Source: Kiloniellaceae bacterium (GTDB lineage Bacteria; Pseudomonadota; Alphaproteobacteria; Kiloniellales; J153). Taken from it: a DNA stretch of 64,000 nt. The stretch spans positions 1 through 64,000 of the forward strand of contig JAJFGJ010000030.1 of assembly GCA_021776175.1 (NCBI GenBank), given 5' to 3'. This document shows, in pieces, positions 53,273 to 62,533 of the stretch (position 1 is its first letter; each line of letters opens with the position of its first letter). The translations under genes were made by a program, and so were the position numbers. Under the pieces are notes generated by a model, which worked only from the letters and a program-made list of their open reading frames with translations, was not told the origin of the DNA and did not search any database.

Positions 53273-53764
53273 TTACCGGCTCTTCAACCCGAAACAATCG
53301 CGCAAGGCGGCGGTCGTCGAATCCGTGACGAAGTAGGTGCCGTCCTCAATCGCGGATTTGTCCTTGTTCCACTTGGTCGCCTCGAAGTCCCAGCCGATCA
53401 GGTGAAGCCGCTTTTCCGGGTCGTGGATCAGACGGCGCAGACGCCGGCTGAGCACCGCCTGAAAATGCGACAGGATCCGCATGTCGGTGTCATTGGTCGT
53501 GGCCAACAGATCCTTCTGGGTCACGCGCCCGCGCTTCTTGGCGAAAAGTTTCAAGCGCACGCGGTGAGGTTCCGACAAGCCGTGCATGAGTCGCGCCGCG
53601 AGGTCCGGCGTGAGGTTAAAAGGCTCCTTCCACAGCTGGTTCTCGCGCTTCTTTTCCGCCGCCGGCGGGGTCAGGAAACCACTCCCGGCCAGGGTTTCGA
53701 TAATTTCCCGCTTGGTGGCGGTGGAAAGGCGGCGAAAATCGGATTGCTCAATGACGATCCGCAT
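53273..53764 (-). CDS. hypothetical protein, helical, possibly DNA-binding
   Basis: From ATG 53764 behind GGGAGA, 163 residues: MRIVIEQSDFRRLSTATKRE, LAGSGFLTPPAAEKKRENQL, LTPDLAARLMHGLSEPHRVR, then LKLFAKKRGRVTQKDLLATT and SRRLRRLIHDPEKRLHLIGW. The region from SEPHRVRL to RRLRRL resembles a winged helix. No family recognised. It is 9 bp from the YhhQ-like gene stop, on the same strand. Confidence 0.6.
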   Translation of the reverse strand: MRIVIEQSDFRRLSTATKREIIETLAGSGFLTPPAAEKKRENQLWKEPFNLTPDLAARLMHGLSEPHRVRLKLFAKKRGRVTQKDLLATTNDTDMRILSHFQAVLSRRLRRLIHDPEKRLHLIGWDFEATKWNKDKSAIEDGTYFVTDSTTAALRDCFGLKSR

Positions 53765-53821
53765 GACCGGTCTCCCGATTAGGCGCCGATACGATCGGCG
53801 CGAGTTGCGTGGCACACGCGA

Positions 53822-54364
53822 TCAGACCCTTAGGTCGAGACGGGCTGGGCCTGTTCGGCTCATGAGAGCCCGGAACGGAATCAGCATGACCAGCGCCAGG
53901 GTCAGCTTAACCCCATAATCGCCCAGTGCCCAGGTGGTCCAAGGCAAGCCGGTGCCGGCGAAGGCCAGGGAGAAGAACAGAATGGTATCGAGCGCCGAAG
54001 CGGTAATCGAGGAAACGAGAGGCGCTTGCCACCAGGCGGCGCGGCGCAGGCGGCCGAAGATCGCGATGTCCAATAGCTGCGCCAGAAGGAAGGCCAGACC
54101 CGAGGCCGCGGCGATGCGCGGACCGGCGGCCACGACCGAGAGAACCACGGCCACCGCGAAGCCGGCGTAGACGACCTGGCGCGCTGCCCTGGCGCCCAAG
54201 GCGCGGTTGGTCAGGTCGGTGACCAAGAAAGATACCGGATAGGTCAGCGCGCCCCAGGTCAACCAATCGTTGATCGGTATCTGCACCGCGACGTTCGAGA
54301 CCGTCACGATGACGATCATCGCCAGGACGCCCAGAATCGCGCCACGGGTTGCTAAGAGCTTCAT
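53822..54364 (-). CDS. yhhQ: VUT-family queuosine precursor transporter (YhhQ)
   Basis: The 180-residue membrane protein has about six helices. Landmarks are VTVSNVAVQIPINDWLTWGA, LTYPVSFLVTDLTNRALGAR (family signature), AFLLAQLLDIAIFGRLRRAA and SSITASALDTILFFSLAFAG. It imports the queuosine precursor. It precedes the 163-residue protein in the same direction. Confidence 0.9.
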   Translation of the reverse strand: MKLLATRGAILGVLAMIVIVTVSNVAVQIPINDWLTWGALTYPVSFLVTDLTNRALGARAARQVVYAGFAVAVVLSVVAAGPRIAAASGLAFLLAQLLDIAIFGRLRRAAWWQAPLVSSITASALDTILFFSLAFAGTGLPWTTWALGDYGVKLTLALVMLIPFRALMSRTGPARLDLRV

Positions 54365-54421
54365 GCGGTTGAGCCTATGGGACCAAGGTGGCGATGTCGT
54401 ATCGCAACCGCGCGGCCGCGT

Positions 54422-54689
54422 CTAGAGCACTTTCCGACCCTATTAACCCATTTGACCGGTTTTTCGCGTCTGCTGGCTAGGCACGGTCCGCGCCGTGGTC
54501 TTTACGACCACAAGGGGGCCGTAACGACGTCCAGCGGGCGCGAATAACCGGCCTCCGGTGGGCCAAATCAGCCCATCGGCGTCGTTGCGGAACTTGCCCG
54601 ATGCCCCACATCGCGCGGCATTCCGCGCCTAGCCGAATGGGCTGATTTGGCGCCATCAAATGGGTCAATAGGGTCGGAAAGTGCTCTAG
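54422..54689. repeat. 268-bp MITE-like element with 34-bp terminal inverted repeats
   Basis: The ends 54422-54455 and 54656-54689 are inverted and match at 33 of 34 positions (outer part CTAGAGCACTTTCCGACCCT). Each end carries TA two bases in, consistent with TA target-site duplication of the IS630/Tc1-mariner type. Inside is a second inverted pair (CCAAATCAGCCCAT and ATGGGCTGATTTGG). There is no coding gene. The right end provides the stop codon of the neighbouring gene. Confidence 0.8.
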
Positions 54690-55660
54690 CGAAAACCGCC
54701 GCGCCAGTAAAGTTTCCACATCAAACTCCAGCCGCCGAGCAAGGGGTGCCGCAATTGCCATGGCCGCGCCTCGACGCGCACGCCGCTGTGGCGCTCGATC
54801 TTCCAGAGCAAATACTCGGCCCCCCCGTCGAACGTGAAGGCCGCCTTCATCAGGCGCAATAGGGACACCGCCTTGCCGCCCGCCCGGGCCAGCCTCGCCC
54901 CCGCCCAAGCCCGGCGGCGTTGCCCCACGGATGGCCGCCCGCTCAGCAGAACGCCGTGTTCGCCGGTTGCCGCGTCGACCGGAAAAGGCAGCAAGGGCGC
55001 TGCGAGCGCGCTGCGCCACGCCAGAGACTCCGCGGCGGCATTGTAAAGCTTCTCCGGCCGCGCGCCGCCTTCGCTGCGAAGCTCTCTCTTAAAGGTCTCG
55101 CCGAGACCGTGGCACCAGATCTCCTTCGCTGAGAGTGCCCCGGTCATGAGCGGAAAAACGCGGGCATGGAAGGTGACCGCCGCGCTTGCCAGAATCTCCG
55201 CTACCGTGCGCCTGGCGGCTTCGTCCCGGACATAAGAAATGCGGCAGGGTTGCGCGAAACGAGCCCAGACCTGCGGCGTCAAGGCAGCTCGCGACGCGCC
55301 CCGCGCGAACTGATCGACCCGCATGACCGCATACTTGCAACGCAGTGGGCGGCCGGCATGTTTAATTTTCAGGAAATAAACATTCGGCGGCAGCAAACGG
55401 TTCACGACCGCCTTAATGCCCCGGCCATATACAGTTTGATAGTCATCGACGAGGACATAGAAATCGAGAACCTGATCCTCTGACCGGGACTGCCAGATAC
55501 CGGACCCATAGAATAGTATCGCGGCCGGGGCGGTCCGCGACCGCAACTCGTCCGACAGGGCCATAACGCCGGCATCGACGGCTTGACTGGCTTCCGCGTC
55601 GATCCGATCGATCAGGGCCTCGCGCGCCTTTGCCAAAGAGGGGTTCGGGTCTAGGCGCAT
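54686..55660 (-). CDS. Tam41-like CTP:phospholipid cytidylyltransferase candidate
   Basis: From ATG 55660, 324 residues. The nucleotidyltransferase core reads AAILFYGSGIWQ then DQVLDFYVLVDDYQTVYGRG, followed by GRPLRCKYAVMRVDQFARG. That order (GSG, D-x-[IF]-x-V-x-D, later GR-x-[IL]-KY) resembles mitochondrial Tam41 CDP-diacylglycerol synthases. The start overlaps the lipid kinase stop by 10 bp. It would activate the kinase product with CTP. The stop TAG lies inside the MITE end, so the C-terminus may be altered. Confidence is for the superfamily; substrate inferred. Confidence 0.65.
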   Translation of the reverse strand: MRLDPNPSLAKAREALIDRIDAEASQAVDAGVMALSDELRSRTAPAAILFYGSGIWQSRSEDQVLDFYVLVDDYQTVYGRGIKAVVNRLLPPNVYFLKIKHAGRPLRCKYAVMRVDQFARGASRAALTPQVWARFAQPCRISYVRDEAARRTVAEILASAAVTFHARVFPLMTGALSAKEIWCHGLGETFKRELRSEGGARPEKLYNAAAESLAWRSALAAPLLPFPVDAATGEHGVLLSGRPSVGQRRRAWAGARLARAGGKAVSLLRLMKAAFTFDGGAEYLLWKIERHSGVRVEARPWQLRHPLLGGWSLMWKLYWRGGFR

Positions 55661-56610
55661 AGGAAACGGACCCCTGCCGAGGCGCTGAGGGTCAAGGGTA
55701 CATTGGGATCCGATTCGAACAGCTCGCCGTCCAGAGTATAGCCCGACCCGGTCAATAGCTTCAGGCATCGCACCCGCGCCCGCCGGTAACCGTCATGCAG
55801 GTAGGTCGCCGGACCGCCGGCGCGGGCGCCAAGAAAATCCGGCAAGGACCGCAGGATGCTGCGGTAAGGATGCGTCAACATGGCCATGCCCAAGGCATCG
55901 CCGGGTTCGACCGGCCGTAACCCAAGCAGCAGACGGTGCAATCCGGTGGCCAGAAACACGATGGCACGCACTTCCTGCCGCTCCTGACCATCGGCTTCAT
56001 AGCTAATCGTATCCGGGTGCAATATGGGATCGTTCTCGGCGCACCCCGCCAATAGGCGCGTCAAGGCCCAACCAAGGGCCAGCCCGGAGCCAAGCGCCCC
56101 GGTCATGCCGCGTGTATGGAAAGTTTCCCGGCTTTGGCGAATCGCGCGGGGAATGGCCGCCGCCCCGAAAAAGAAGCCGTATATAGGTGGGCTGTCCGGC
56201 GTTTGCCGCAAGGCAAGCAGCTGGCGCTCGCGAAGCATGTCTCCCGGCACGCCGTCGCGGCAGGTTTCCACCAGCCGTTTGAGGGCCAGATCCGGACGGC
56301 CGGAGAGGCCAACGTCGCCGGCGATCATATTCGTTGTGCCCCCGCGCAGGACCGCGATCGCCGGCTCGCTGGAAAAGCCGCGCGGCTCGCGAATCATGGT
56401 CAGGACGGCACGCACGGTTCCATCGCCGCCGTTCACGGCGAGCACCTCGATGCCTCGGCGGGCCAGGTCGCGCAGCACGGCCTCGAGATCGTCAAGGGAT
56501 TGCGTCTCGAAGTGCGGCACACCGGCCCTGGCCGCGATGGCGCGGATTCGCTCCAGGCCGCCGCGATTTCTCCCGCTGTGCGGATTGCTGATCACCGCAA
56601 TGCCAGTCAC
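55651..56610 (-). CDS. diacylglycerol/ceramide kinase-like lipid kinase
   Basis: Start at GTG 56610, overlapping the phosphatidyltransferase stop by 4 bp; 319 residues. N-terminal VTGIAVISNPHSGRNRGG and LAVNGGDGTVRAVL (GGDGT 61-65) are the DAGK catalytic signature, with LRGGTTNMIAGDVGL completing the nucleotide site. Bacterial relatives phosphorylate diacylglycerol, sphingosine or ceramide. The neighbours make a lipid-headgroup role likely. Confidence 0.85.
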   Translation of the reverse strand: MTGIAVISNPHSGRNRGGLERIRAIAARAGVPHFETQSLDDLEAVLRDLARRGIEVLAVNGGDGTVRAVLTMIREPRGFSSEPAIAVLRGGTTNMIAGDVGLSGRPDLALKRLVETCRDGVPGDMLRERQLLALRQTPDSPPIYGFFFGAAAIPRAIRQSRETFHTRGMTGALGSGLALGWALTRLLAGCAENDPILHPDTISYEADGQERQEVRAIVFLATGLHRLLLGLRPVEPGDALGMAMLTHPYRSILRSLPDFLGARAGGPATYLHDGYRRARVRCLKLLTGSGYTLDGELFESDPNVPLTLSASAGVRFLCA

Positions 56611-57797
56611 GGTGCCGCCTGCAACCAAGAGGAAATAGTCTCGCCGCGGCTTCGAGCCGCCTCGGCCTGCGCGATCCTCACCAAGTGCAGAAGGTTGGAG
56701 ACAACCGTCCAGGCCGCCACCGCGACAAGCCCTTCGAACGGACGTCCCACCGCGGCCGCGGCGGTGAGCAGGATCAGATTGGGATTGCGCCGGGCGGTAA
56801 CCAAACGAAAGAAGGAATCGAACCGCCGCCAGACGTGGATCTCGACCCTGAAACGATAGATGAAGTAGCCTTCGATCAGACGGCCGAACACGTATCCCCC
56901 GACCACGATCCACAGGATCGGGGCGAGCCAGCCATCCGGCAAACCCACCCCCGCGATCAGGCCGTAACCCCAGGCCGCGTACCAGAACGGCGGGTGGATC
57001 AGGTCGATGCCGTGATCGAATACATTGCCGAAAGGCGTGGAGGTCAGGGTCACGCGGGCCAGCTTACCGTCGACCGTGTCGAGAAAGGTCATGGGCCATG
57101 CCGCCAGTAAGCCGGCGCCGAAATAGCCCAAGGCGAAAAGAACGGTGGCGGCGACCACCAGAATGGCGCTGACAAGGGTCACGGCGTTGGGAGACAACCC
57201 CAGTGAAACGCATAAACGGGTCACCCACAGGGCCGGCGCTGGCCAGACGTACTTGGTGACCAAGTCCGTGACGCCCTTATAGGCCGCCAGATAGATACGC
57301 CGCTCCACCTCGCGCACGTTGTCCGTGCCGACGGGCAGACAAAGCGGTGCCGCGCGTTTGCGCAACGCGGAGTGGTATGACGCCGCGACCTGCTCAGGGG
57401 TCATGGTCCGAAGGCCGTCCGGCAACCGATCCTCGGCCAAGGCCGCACAGGCACTCTCGGCGCCGCCCGCCGGGGCGTGAGCGGCGACGGCGCGTGCGCC
57501 ATCATCCCCCGGCAAGACCAAAACGGCTTCCCGGTGGTCGAGCAGGCCCCCCAAGACCGCGCCGTCATAGACGACGTCGCCACGAAGCATGAGCACGGTG
57601 CCATCGTCAGGCCAGGTCTCGGCAATGTCATTCGCCTCGGCCACCCCATGGCGCACCAGGGCCCGGCGCAAGCGCTCCTCCTGGCTGAGGCCCCACAGCC
57701 GGGGCGCGGAGGGCGCCACGAGCAGGCGGACATAAACGCTTCCACCCGGCGAGGCGGCGGAAACCTTAGCTCCCAACTTGACAATCTCGTATGGCAT
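56607..57797 (-). CDS. CDP-alcohol phosphatidyltransferase with N-terminal nucleotidyltransferase-like region
   Basis: From ATG 57797, 396 residues. The CDP-OH-P motif D-x2-DG-x2-AR-x8-G-x3-D-x3-D is perfect (Asp240, Asp243, Asp261, Asp265; FLDTVDGKLARVTLTSTPFG). Several membrane helices surround it. Residues 20-165 resemble a degenerate NTP-transferase (LMLRGDVVYDGAVLG, AVLVLPGDDGARAVAA). It joins a CDP-lipid to an alcohol or inositol phosphate. First of a three-gene overlapping unit with the kinase and Tam41-like genes; diverges from the phosphoesterase across only 39 bp. Confidence 0.88.
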   Translation of the reverse strand: MPYEIVKLGAKVSAASPGGSVYVRLLVAPSAPRLWGLSQEERLRRALVRHGVAEANDIAETWPDDGTVLMLRGDVVYDGAVLGGLLDHREAVLVLPGDDGARAVAAHAPAGGAESACAALAEDRLPDGLRTMTPEQVAASYHSALRKRAAPLCLPVGTDNVREVERRIYLAAYKGVTDLVTKYVWPAPALWVTRLCVSLGLSPNAVTLVSAILVVAATVLFALGYFGAGLLAAWPMTFLDTVDGKLARVTLTSTPFGNVFDHGIDLIHPPFWYAAWGYGLIAGVGLPDGWLAPILWIVVGGYVFGRLIEGYFIYRFRVEIHVWRRFDSFFRLVTARRNPNLILLTAAAAVGRPFEGLVAVAAWTVVSNLLHLVRIAQAEAARSRGETISSWLQAAP

Positions 57798-57836
57798 CAC
57801 AGATGGTCTGGCATTGTTATGGGTATCGTGGCGGCA

Positions 57837-58748
57837 ATGTTCTGTTTCGCACAAGTTTCCGATCTGCACCTGCCGCCGCTTCCCCCGGTTCCCTTGCGCG
57901 CGCTCGCGTCCAAGCGAGCCCTTGGATATCTGTCTTGGTATAGGAAGCGCAAGGGCATACACCGCGCGGAGGTGCTGGAAGCCCTGGTCGCGGACTTAAC
58001 CGAACTTCACCACGATCATGTCGTGGTGACCGGCGACGTCACCAACCTGTCGCTTCCGGCGGAATACAGGGCCGCGGCGCAGTGGCTCCACGGCTTGGCT
58101 CCAGCGGACCGGGTTAGCGTCGTACCGGGCAACCACGACGCCTACACGCCGGTCCCGGACCCTGGCTTCATCGGCGATTGGGCGGCGTTCATGACCTGCG
58201 ATTCCGGCGCGCAGGCCGGAACCTTCCCTTTCGTGCGAAAACGCGGCCCGGTCGCGTTTATCGGCGTTTCGAGTGCGGTCCCCTCCCCGCCCTTCATGGC
58301 GACCGGCCGGATCGGCGAGATGCAGCTCAAGCGGCTTGAATCCATGCTGGACGCGCTTCGCGGCAGCGGGCTGCTGCGCATTGTGCTGCTTCACCACCCG
58401 CCGCAGGCGGGCGCCGTGTCGGCCCGCCGTAGATTGACCGATGCCGGCCAATTCCGTAGTGTGCTGTCGCGGGCTGGAGCGGAATTGGTTCTACATGGCC
58501 ATGCCCACCGCGCCTTGGTGGGCGAGCTTCCGGGGCCCCTTGGGCCGATCCGGGTCCTCGGCGCGGCTTCGGCGACCGCATCGGCTCATGCCGGACAGCA
58601 AAGCGCGCAATATCACGCGATCCGCGTCCGCGAGACGAAAGAGACATGGCGGATTTCGGCGGAATCGCGATGCTACGACGCCGCCAAGGGCCACTTCATC
58701 GGCGGGCCAGTCTCGGACATGGATATTACCAAGCGGGTGGCCACGTGA
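57837..58748 (+). CDS. calcineurin-type metallophosphoesterase
   Basis: From ATG 57837, 303 residues. Metal ligands: MFCFAQVSDLHL (Asp9, His11), VVVTGDVTNLS (Asp67), VVPGNHDAY (Asn99, His100), VLLHHPP and LVLHGHAHRAL. An alternative ATG lies at 57819. It diverges from the phosphatidyltransferase gene. It may dephosphorylate a lipid intermediate such as a phosphoglycerol-phosphate headgroup. Confidence 0.88.
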   Translation: MFCFAQVSDLHLPPLPPVPLRALASKRALGYLSWYRKRKGIHRAEVLEALVADLTELHHDHVVVTGDVTNLSLPAEYRAAAQWLHGLAPADRVSVVPGNHDAYTPVPDPGFIGDWAAFMTCDSGAQAGTFPFVRKRGPVAFIGVSSAVPSPPFMATGRIGEMQLKRLESMLDALRGSGLLRIVLLHHPPQAGAVSARRRLTDAGQFRSVLSRAGAELVLHGHAHRALVGELPGPLGPIRVLGAASATASAHAGQQSAQYHAIRVRETKETWRISAESRCYDAAKGHFIGGPVSDMDITKRVAT

Positions 58749-58919
58749 GAGTAATCGCGGGCCACGCCGCTGCATCGTAAGGCTTGAGCGCGCATGAAAC
58801 CGAAAGGGCACGCCCCAGGGATGGATACGGGCCTCACGCCTGCCAGGGAAGACGCCCCCCCTACAGCCAAGGGGCAATGCCGGCGGGAACGGCCATGGCG
58901 AGGATTCCAGGTCGCCACG

Positions 58920-59669
58920 ATGGATCGGCGCCAATTCCTTGCCGCCGGCGCCGGGTCTCTGGCCGTCGCGGTATCGCCGCGGGGCATGGCGGCGGCCAAG
59001 GGGATCGAGCCCCCGGCGCGCGAGATCGCATACCGCGTGCTCAGGGACGGCGGCGAAATTGGCCGCTATGGGCTTTGGATCGACCAAGGAGATGCCGGCG
59101 TCACCGTTCGCGCCGAGATGAATGCCACTGTGAGCATTCTAGGCCTGACCTTATACAGATACCGAATGCAGGCTGAGGAATTCTGGACAGGCAATCGTCT
59201 TACCGCCCTTACTTCGCATACAAACGATAACGGGAAGATTCGTAACGTAACCGCCGCCGCCAGCGGCGATATCCTGATGCTGACGAAAGATGGAAAGAGC
59301 CTGGCCGTGCCCGGCGACGTGGGCACCACCAGCTTCTGGCGCGCGGATACGCCCTACCGGGACAATCTGCTCGACATCGCGAAGGGCCGCGTTCGTAAGG
59401 TCCACGGCACGCCCCTGGGCCGGAAAAAAGTCAGGATCGACGATATTTCCGTATGGGCGCGGCACTACGCGATAGCCGGCCAAATCAAGCGTGAGCTCTG
59501 GTACGACGACGATTTCCGCCTGGTCCGGGCTCAGGCTTTGGATAAGCACGGCGCCATGACCTCGATAGAAGCGATACGATATAACTCGCCAAATACGATC
59601 CCCGCCCAGGGACCTGGCCCCCAGCCTGGAGGCGTGGTAACTATCCCACCGGGGCAGACTGGAAAATGA
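58920..59669 (+). CDS. DUF6134-like exported protein
   Basis: From ATG 58920, 249 residues. MDRRQFLAAGAGSLAVAVSP is a twin-arginine-like signal (RRQFL). The mature part is beta-rich: IAYRVLRDGGEIGRYGLWID, TLYRYRMQAEEFWTGNRLTA and VWARHYAIAGQIKRELWYDD. I recall this pattern as DUF6134, unknown function. The C-terminus is Pro/Gly-rich. It follows the phosphoesterase gene in the same direction. Confidence 0.7.
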   Translation: MDRRQFLAAGAGSLAVAVSPRGMAAAKGIEPPAREIAYRVLRDGGEIGRYGLWIDQGDAGVTVRAEMNATVSILGLTLYRYRMQAEEFWTGNRLTALTSHTNDNGKIRNVTAAASGDILMLTKDGKSLAVPGDVGTTSFWRADTPYRDNLLDIAKGRVRKVHGTPLGRKKVRIDDISVWARHYAIAGQIKRELWYDDDFRLVRAQALDKHGAMTSIEAIRYNSPNTIPAQGPGPQPGGVVTIPPGQTGK

Positions 59670-59801
59670 CGAAGATCTAACTCATTCGTTATTTGACAGG
59701 AGACATAGTACTTCTTAGATAACCTTATCTAGAACGGCGCGCGACTGGTTGGCCTTTTGGACGATCGAGGCCGCCCGTGACAACGGACGGGAAAACATCC
59801 A

Positions 59802-60569
59802 TTGAAGGCCATTATACTGAGCGCCGGGCAAGGCAAGCGCCTGTTGCCCCTCACCGAGGATGTTCCCAAATGCCTGCTCCCGGTGGCGCCGGGCATGACC
59901 ATGCTGTCATGGCAATTGCGCCAGCTTTCGGCGGCCGGTATCGACGACATTACCGTCCTCACCGGTTTCCACGCCGATAAGGTGGATGCGGAACTGGCCC
60001 GCCACCGGCGCCCCGGCCTGCGCCTGACAGGCCTATACAATCCTTTCTTCGGCGTCGCCGACAACCTCGGCAGCGTTTGGCTTGCATGCCGCGAAACGGC
60101 GGGCGATTTCCTGTTGCTGAATGGCGACACCCTGTTCGAGGCGGCGGTACCTCACTATCTCCTGGCGGCCCCCGAGGCTCCCATCACGGTCACGATATCG
60201 CGCAAGAACAGCTACGATGCCGACGACATGAAGGTCCGGTTGCGCAACGGCCGCTTGACCGCTGTCGGTAAGGGCCTCGAGCCGGAGGACACGGACGGAG
60301 AATCCATCGGCTTGATGTCGTTCCGTGGGCCAGGCGCGGATCGCTTTCGCGCGGCCGTCGAATCGGCCATGCGCGGCCCGTCGGGACTACGGTCCTGGTA
60401 TCTGACGGTCATCGATGCCTTGGCGAAGGAATCGCCGCTCGATATCGTCGAGGTGGGTCCCGAGGAGTGGTGCGAGGTCGATTTCGCCGTGGACTTAAAC
60501 CGGGCCCGTAAGATGGTCGGCCGTTGGAGCGCCATTTCAAATCCGCTCGATTCAGCCGCCGCCTTCTAG
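59802..60569 (+). CDS. sugar/choline-phosphate nucleotidyltransferase-like
   Basis: TTG start; 255 residues: KAIILSAGQGKRLLPLTEDV, PKCLLPVAPGMTMLSWQLRQ, FLLLNGDTLFEAAVPHYLLA and EWCEVDFAVDLNRARKMVGR. This is the NTP_transferase fold with G-x-G-x-R-x6-7-P-K, close to CTP:phosphocholine cytidylyltransferase (LicC-type). It could make CDP-alcohol for the lipid pathway. Its 3' end overlaps the convergent gene by 18 bp. Confidence 0.82.
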   Translation: MKAIILSAGQGKRLLPLTEDVPKCLLPVAPGMTMLSWQLRQLSAAGIDDITVLTGFHADKVDAELARHRRPGLRLTGLYNPFFGVADNLGSVWLACRETAGDFLLLNGDTLFEAAVPHYLLAAPEAPITVTISRKNSYDADDMKVRLRNGRLTAVGKGLEPEDTDGESIGLMSFRGPGADRFRAAVESAMRGPSGLRSWYLTVIDALAKESPLDIVEVGPEEWCEVDFAVDLNRARKMVGRWSAISNPLDSAAAF

Positions 60570-61352
60570 AATCCTCCGCACCAAAGACAGATCCTCCACG
60601 GTATCGACGTCGATCGCGGCTTCCGGCCAAGGCAGAATTATGCCTCGCGCGCGGGCTCCGGCCAAGCGGCCGAGCCGGTCGAAGGCACGATCCAAGGTCA
60701 GTGTGCCGGTCAGATAACCGAGCAGCATCCCGGAGCCAATCTTCCAGGCGATCCGCCAGGGCTTCTTACGCTGCCCCTCGAAATCCCGCCACAAAGCCGG
60801 AGCGCGCCGCGCCGCCGGCGTCAGCAAGGCAAAAAGGTTGCAGCTGCTATAGCCCCCGCCTCGAAACTTGAGCGTGGTGCGCCGCGTCTTGGGATAGCGT
60901 GCCTGCACGAGCGGCGCCGAGGCCAGGCCGACGGCGACATCCGTGCCGCCCTCGCGTGCCGCGTCGACGAAGGTGGCGACCAGTTCGGCCGTCAGCAATG
61001 CATGATCGGCGGTCGTGACCAGGACAGGCTCGTCCGCCGGCAAGCTCTCCAGCGCGCCTATGACGCTTTCGCAGGGAGTCCGCGCCGGGGCGCATAGCCG
61101 GAATTTTCCCTCGCGCAAGGCTTGCGCGGCATCGGGCGCTTCGGTCTCGATTGGAGCATCCGCTTCCAGGGAAACGAGAACATCGCCGATCCGCCCGCTT
61201 TCGAAAAGAGCATCGAGCACGCGGGCCAGAAGACTTCGGCCGGCGACCTCGACGAAGGCCTTGCGGCTCTTGCCGCCCGACTTGGCCACGGGATCGTCCA
61301 GCGTCCGGCTGCCTGCCAAAACAAGGGCGGACATGCGACGACCGTCACTCAT
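60552..61352 (-). CDS. MobA-like NTP transferase domain protein
   Basis: Start at ATG 61352, overlapping the GNAT-like stop by 4 bp (ATGA); 266 residues. It reads MSALVLAGSRTLDDPVAKSG, KSRKAFVEVAGRSLLARVLD, ESLPADEPVLVTTADHALLT and GGYSSCNLFALLTPAARRAP. A nucleotidyltransferase of unspecified substrate. Coupling to the acyltransferase-like gene places it in the same lipid pathway. Confidence 0.8.
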   Translation of the reverse strand: MSDGRRMSALVLAGSRTLDDPVAKSGGKSRKAFVEVAGRSLLARVLDALFESGRIGDVLVSLEADAPIETEAPDAAQALREGKFRLCAPARTPCESVIGALESLPADEPVLVTTADHALLTAELVATFVDAAREGGTDVAVGLASAPLVQARYPKTRRTTLKFRGGGYSSCNLFALLTPAARRAPALWRDFEGQRKKPWRIAWKIGSGMLLGYLTGTLTLDRAFDRLGRLAGARARGIILPWPEAAIDVDTVEDLSLVRRILEGGG

Positions 61353-62533
61353 GCCGGCGTCGCCCGCGATAATGTCTTTTGGTAAATCCGGTAGCGTTTA
61401 TCGGCGGCGCCGCCCGTGGCTTCGATCAGCCTGCGGATCGGCCAATTATCCTCGAGCACCCACGAAAGCTCCATATCCTTTATACCTACGGCATTCGCTT
61501 CGTCATGCAGGCGTTGCACCAGGTGCAGCGCCAGCGCGCTGCCAAGAAAGCCGCCACGGTAGGACCGCCGCACGCCCATCATGATAACCCGGCCGGCAGT
61601 CAAGCCCCGCACCTTTAGCCGCCATGCCAGCTTGGCCCACCCGAACGGAAGCAAGCGGCCATTCAAATCGGCGATCGCCTGGTTGAGATCCGGCAGGGCA
61701 ACAATCATGGCCACTGGGTCGCCGTCGATTTCGGCGATTTGCACAAGTTCAGGCCGGATGATGGGGCGAAGATTATCGGCCATGTATTCGACCTCAGCGG
61801 CGGTCATCGGCAGGAAACCCCAGTTATCCGACCAGGCGTCGTTGAATATTTCGAGGATGACCGCAAGCTCTTCGCGGAACCGGCGCAGACGCAGCGGGCG
61901 AACCCGCAGCCCAGCCAAGCTTTCGGCGCGCATCGCTAGGCGGGCCGACTTCTCGGGCAGCGGCGCGGCGGTCGAGCGGCGATAGCCGAGCAGATCCTTG
62001 GCCTTAGCATAGCCAAGCCGTTTCAGGGTTTCGGCGTAAAAAGGGAGGGCGTAGTTCATCAGCAAGCGCGGCGGCGTGTCGAATCCTTCTATCAGGAGGC
62101 CTACCTCGTCGTTGATGGATAGGCTGTAAGGCCCCATGACACGGACCATGCCCTCGCGCGCGAGCCATGCCTCGGCCGGTGCGAGCAGGGCGCCGAGGAC
62201 CGCCTCATCGGCCGCCTCCAGCAGACCGAAATGACCCGTTCCCGCGCGATCTCCATCCTGCGTCAAGGCGTCGATCTGGGCGCTGATACGTCCTACCGGC
62301 AGGCCGCCGCGATAGGCCACGAAGAAACGCACGCGGGCATGATGAAAGTAGGGATTACGCGCGCCTAGATGCGCCCGCCGCTCCATCAATAACGGCGGGA
62401 CCCAGCAAGGCGAGCCGCAGTATATCGGCCAGGGTACGCGGAGAAAGTCATCGAACGCCTTGGCGTTATCTGCCTCTCGGATTTCAATCACGCGCGGCGG
62501 CCGGGGTTTCCGCTTGGCGTCTACCGATCCCAT
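61349..62533 (-). CDS. GNAT-like N-acyltransferase, bacterial ceramide-synthase-family candidate
   Basis: From ATG 62533, 394 residues; a GTG at 62491 overlapping the hydroxylase stop is an equally plausible start. Landmarks: VGRISAQIDALTQDGDRAGT, GHFGLLEAADEAVLGALLAP, GPYSLSINDEVGLLIEGFDT and MELSWVLEDNWPIRRLIEAT, ending RYRIYQKTL. This family is often mislabelled dATP pyrophosphohydrolase. As I recall, the Caulobacter bacterial ceramide synthase is GNAT-like and sits in a comparable cluster. N-acylation of a sphingoid base is a reasonable hypothesis. Confidence 0.65.
   Translation of the reverse strand: MGSVDAKRKPRPPRVIEIREADNAKAFDDFLRVPWPIYCGSPCWVPPLLMERRAHLGARNPYFHHARVRFFVAYRGGLPVGRISAQIDALTQDGDRAGTGHFGLLEAADEAVLGALLAPAEAWLAREGMVRVMGPYSLSINDEVGLLIEGFDTPPRLLMNYALPFYAETLKRLGYAKAKDLLGYRRSTAAPLPEKSARLAMRAESLAGLRVRPLRLRRFREELAVILEIFNDAWSDNWGFLPMTAAEVEYMADNLRPIIRPELVQIAEIDGDPVAMIVALPDLNQAIADLNGRLLPFGWAKLAWRLKVRGLTAGRVIMMGVRRSYRGGFLGSALALHLVQRLHDEANAVGIKDMELSWVLEDNWPIRRLIEATGGAADKRYRIYQKTLSRATPA

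Noticed and set aside
54477-55019. 180-codon minus frame crossing the MITE and the Tam41-like gene.
   Set aside because: It spans a non-coding palindromic element and lies out of frame with the real gene.
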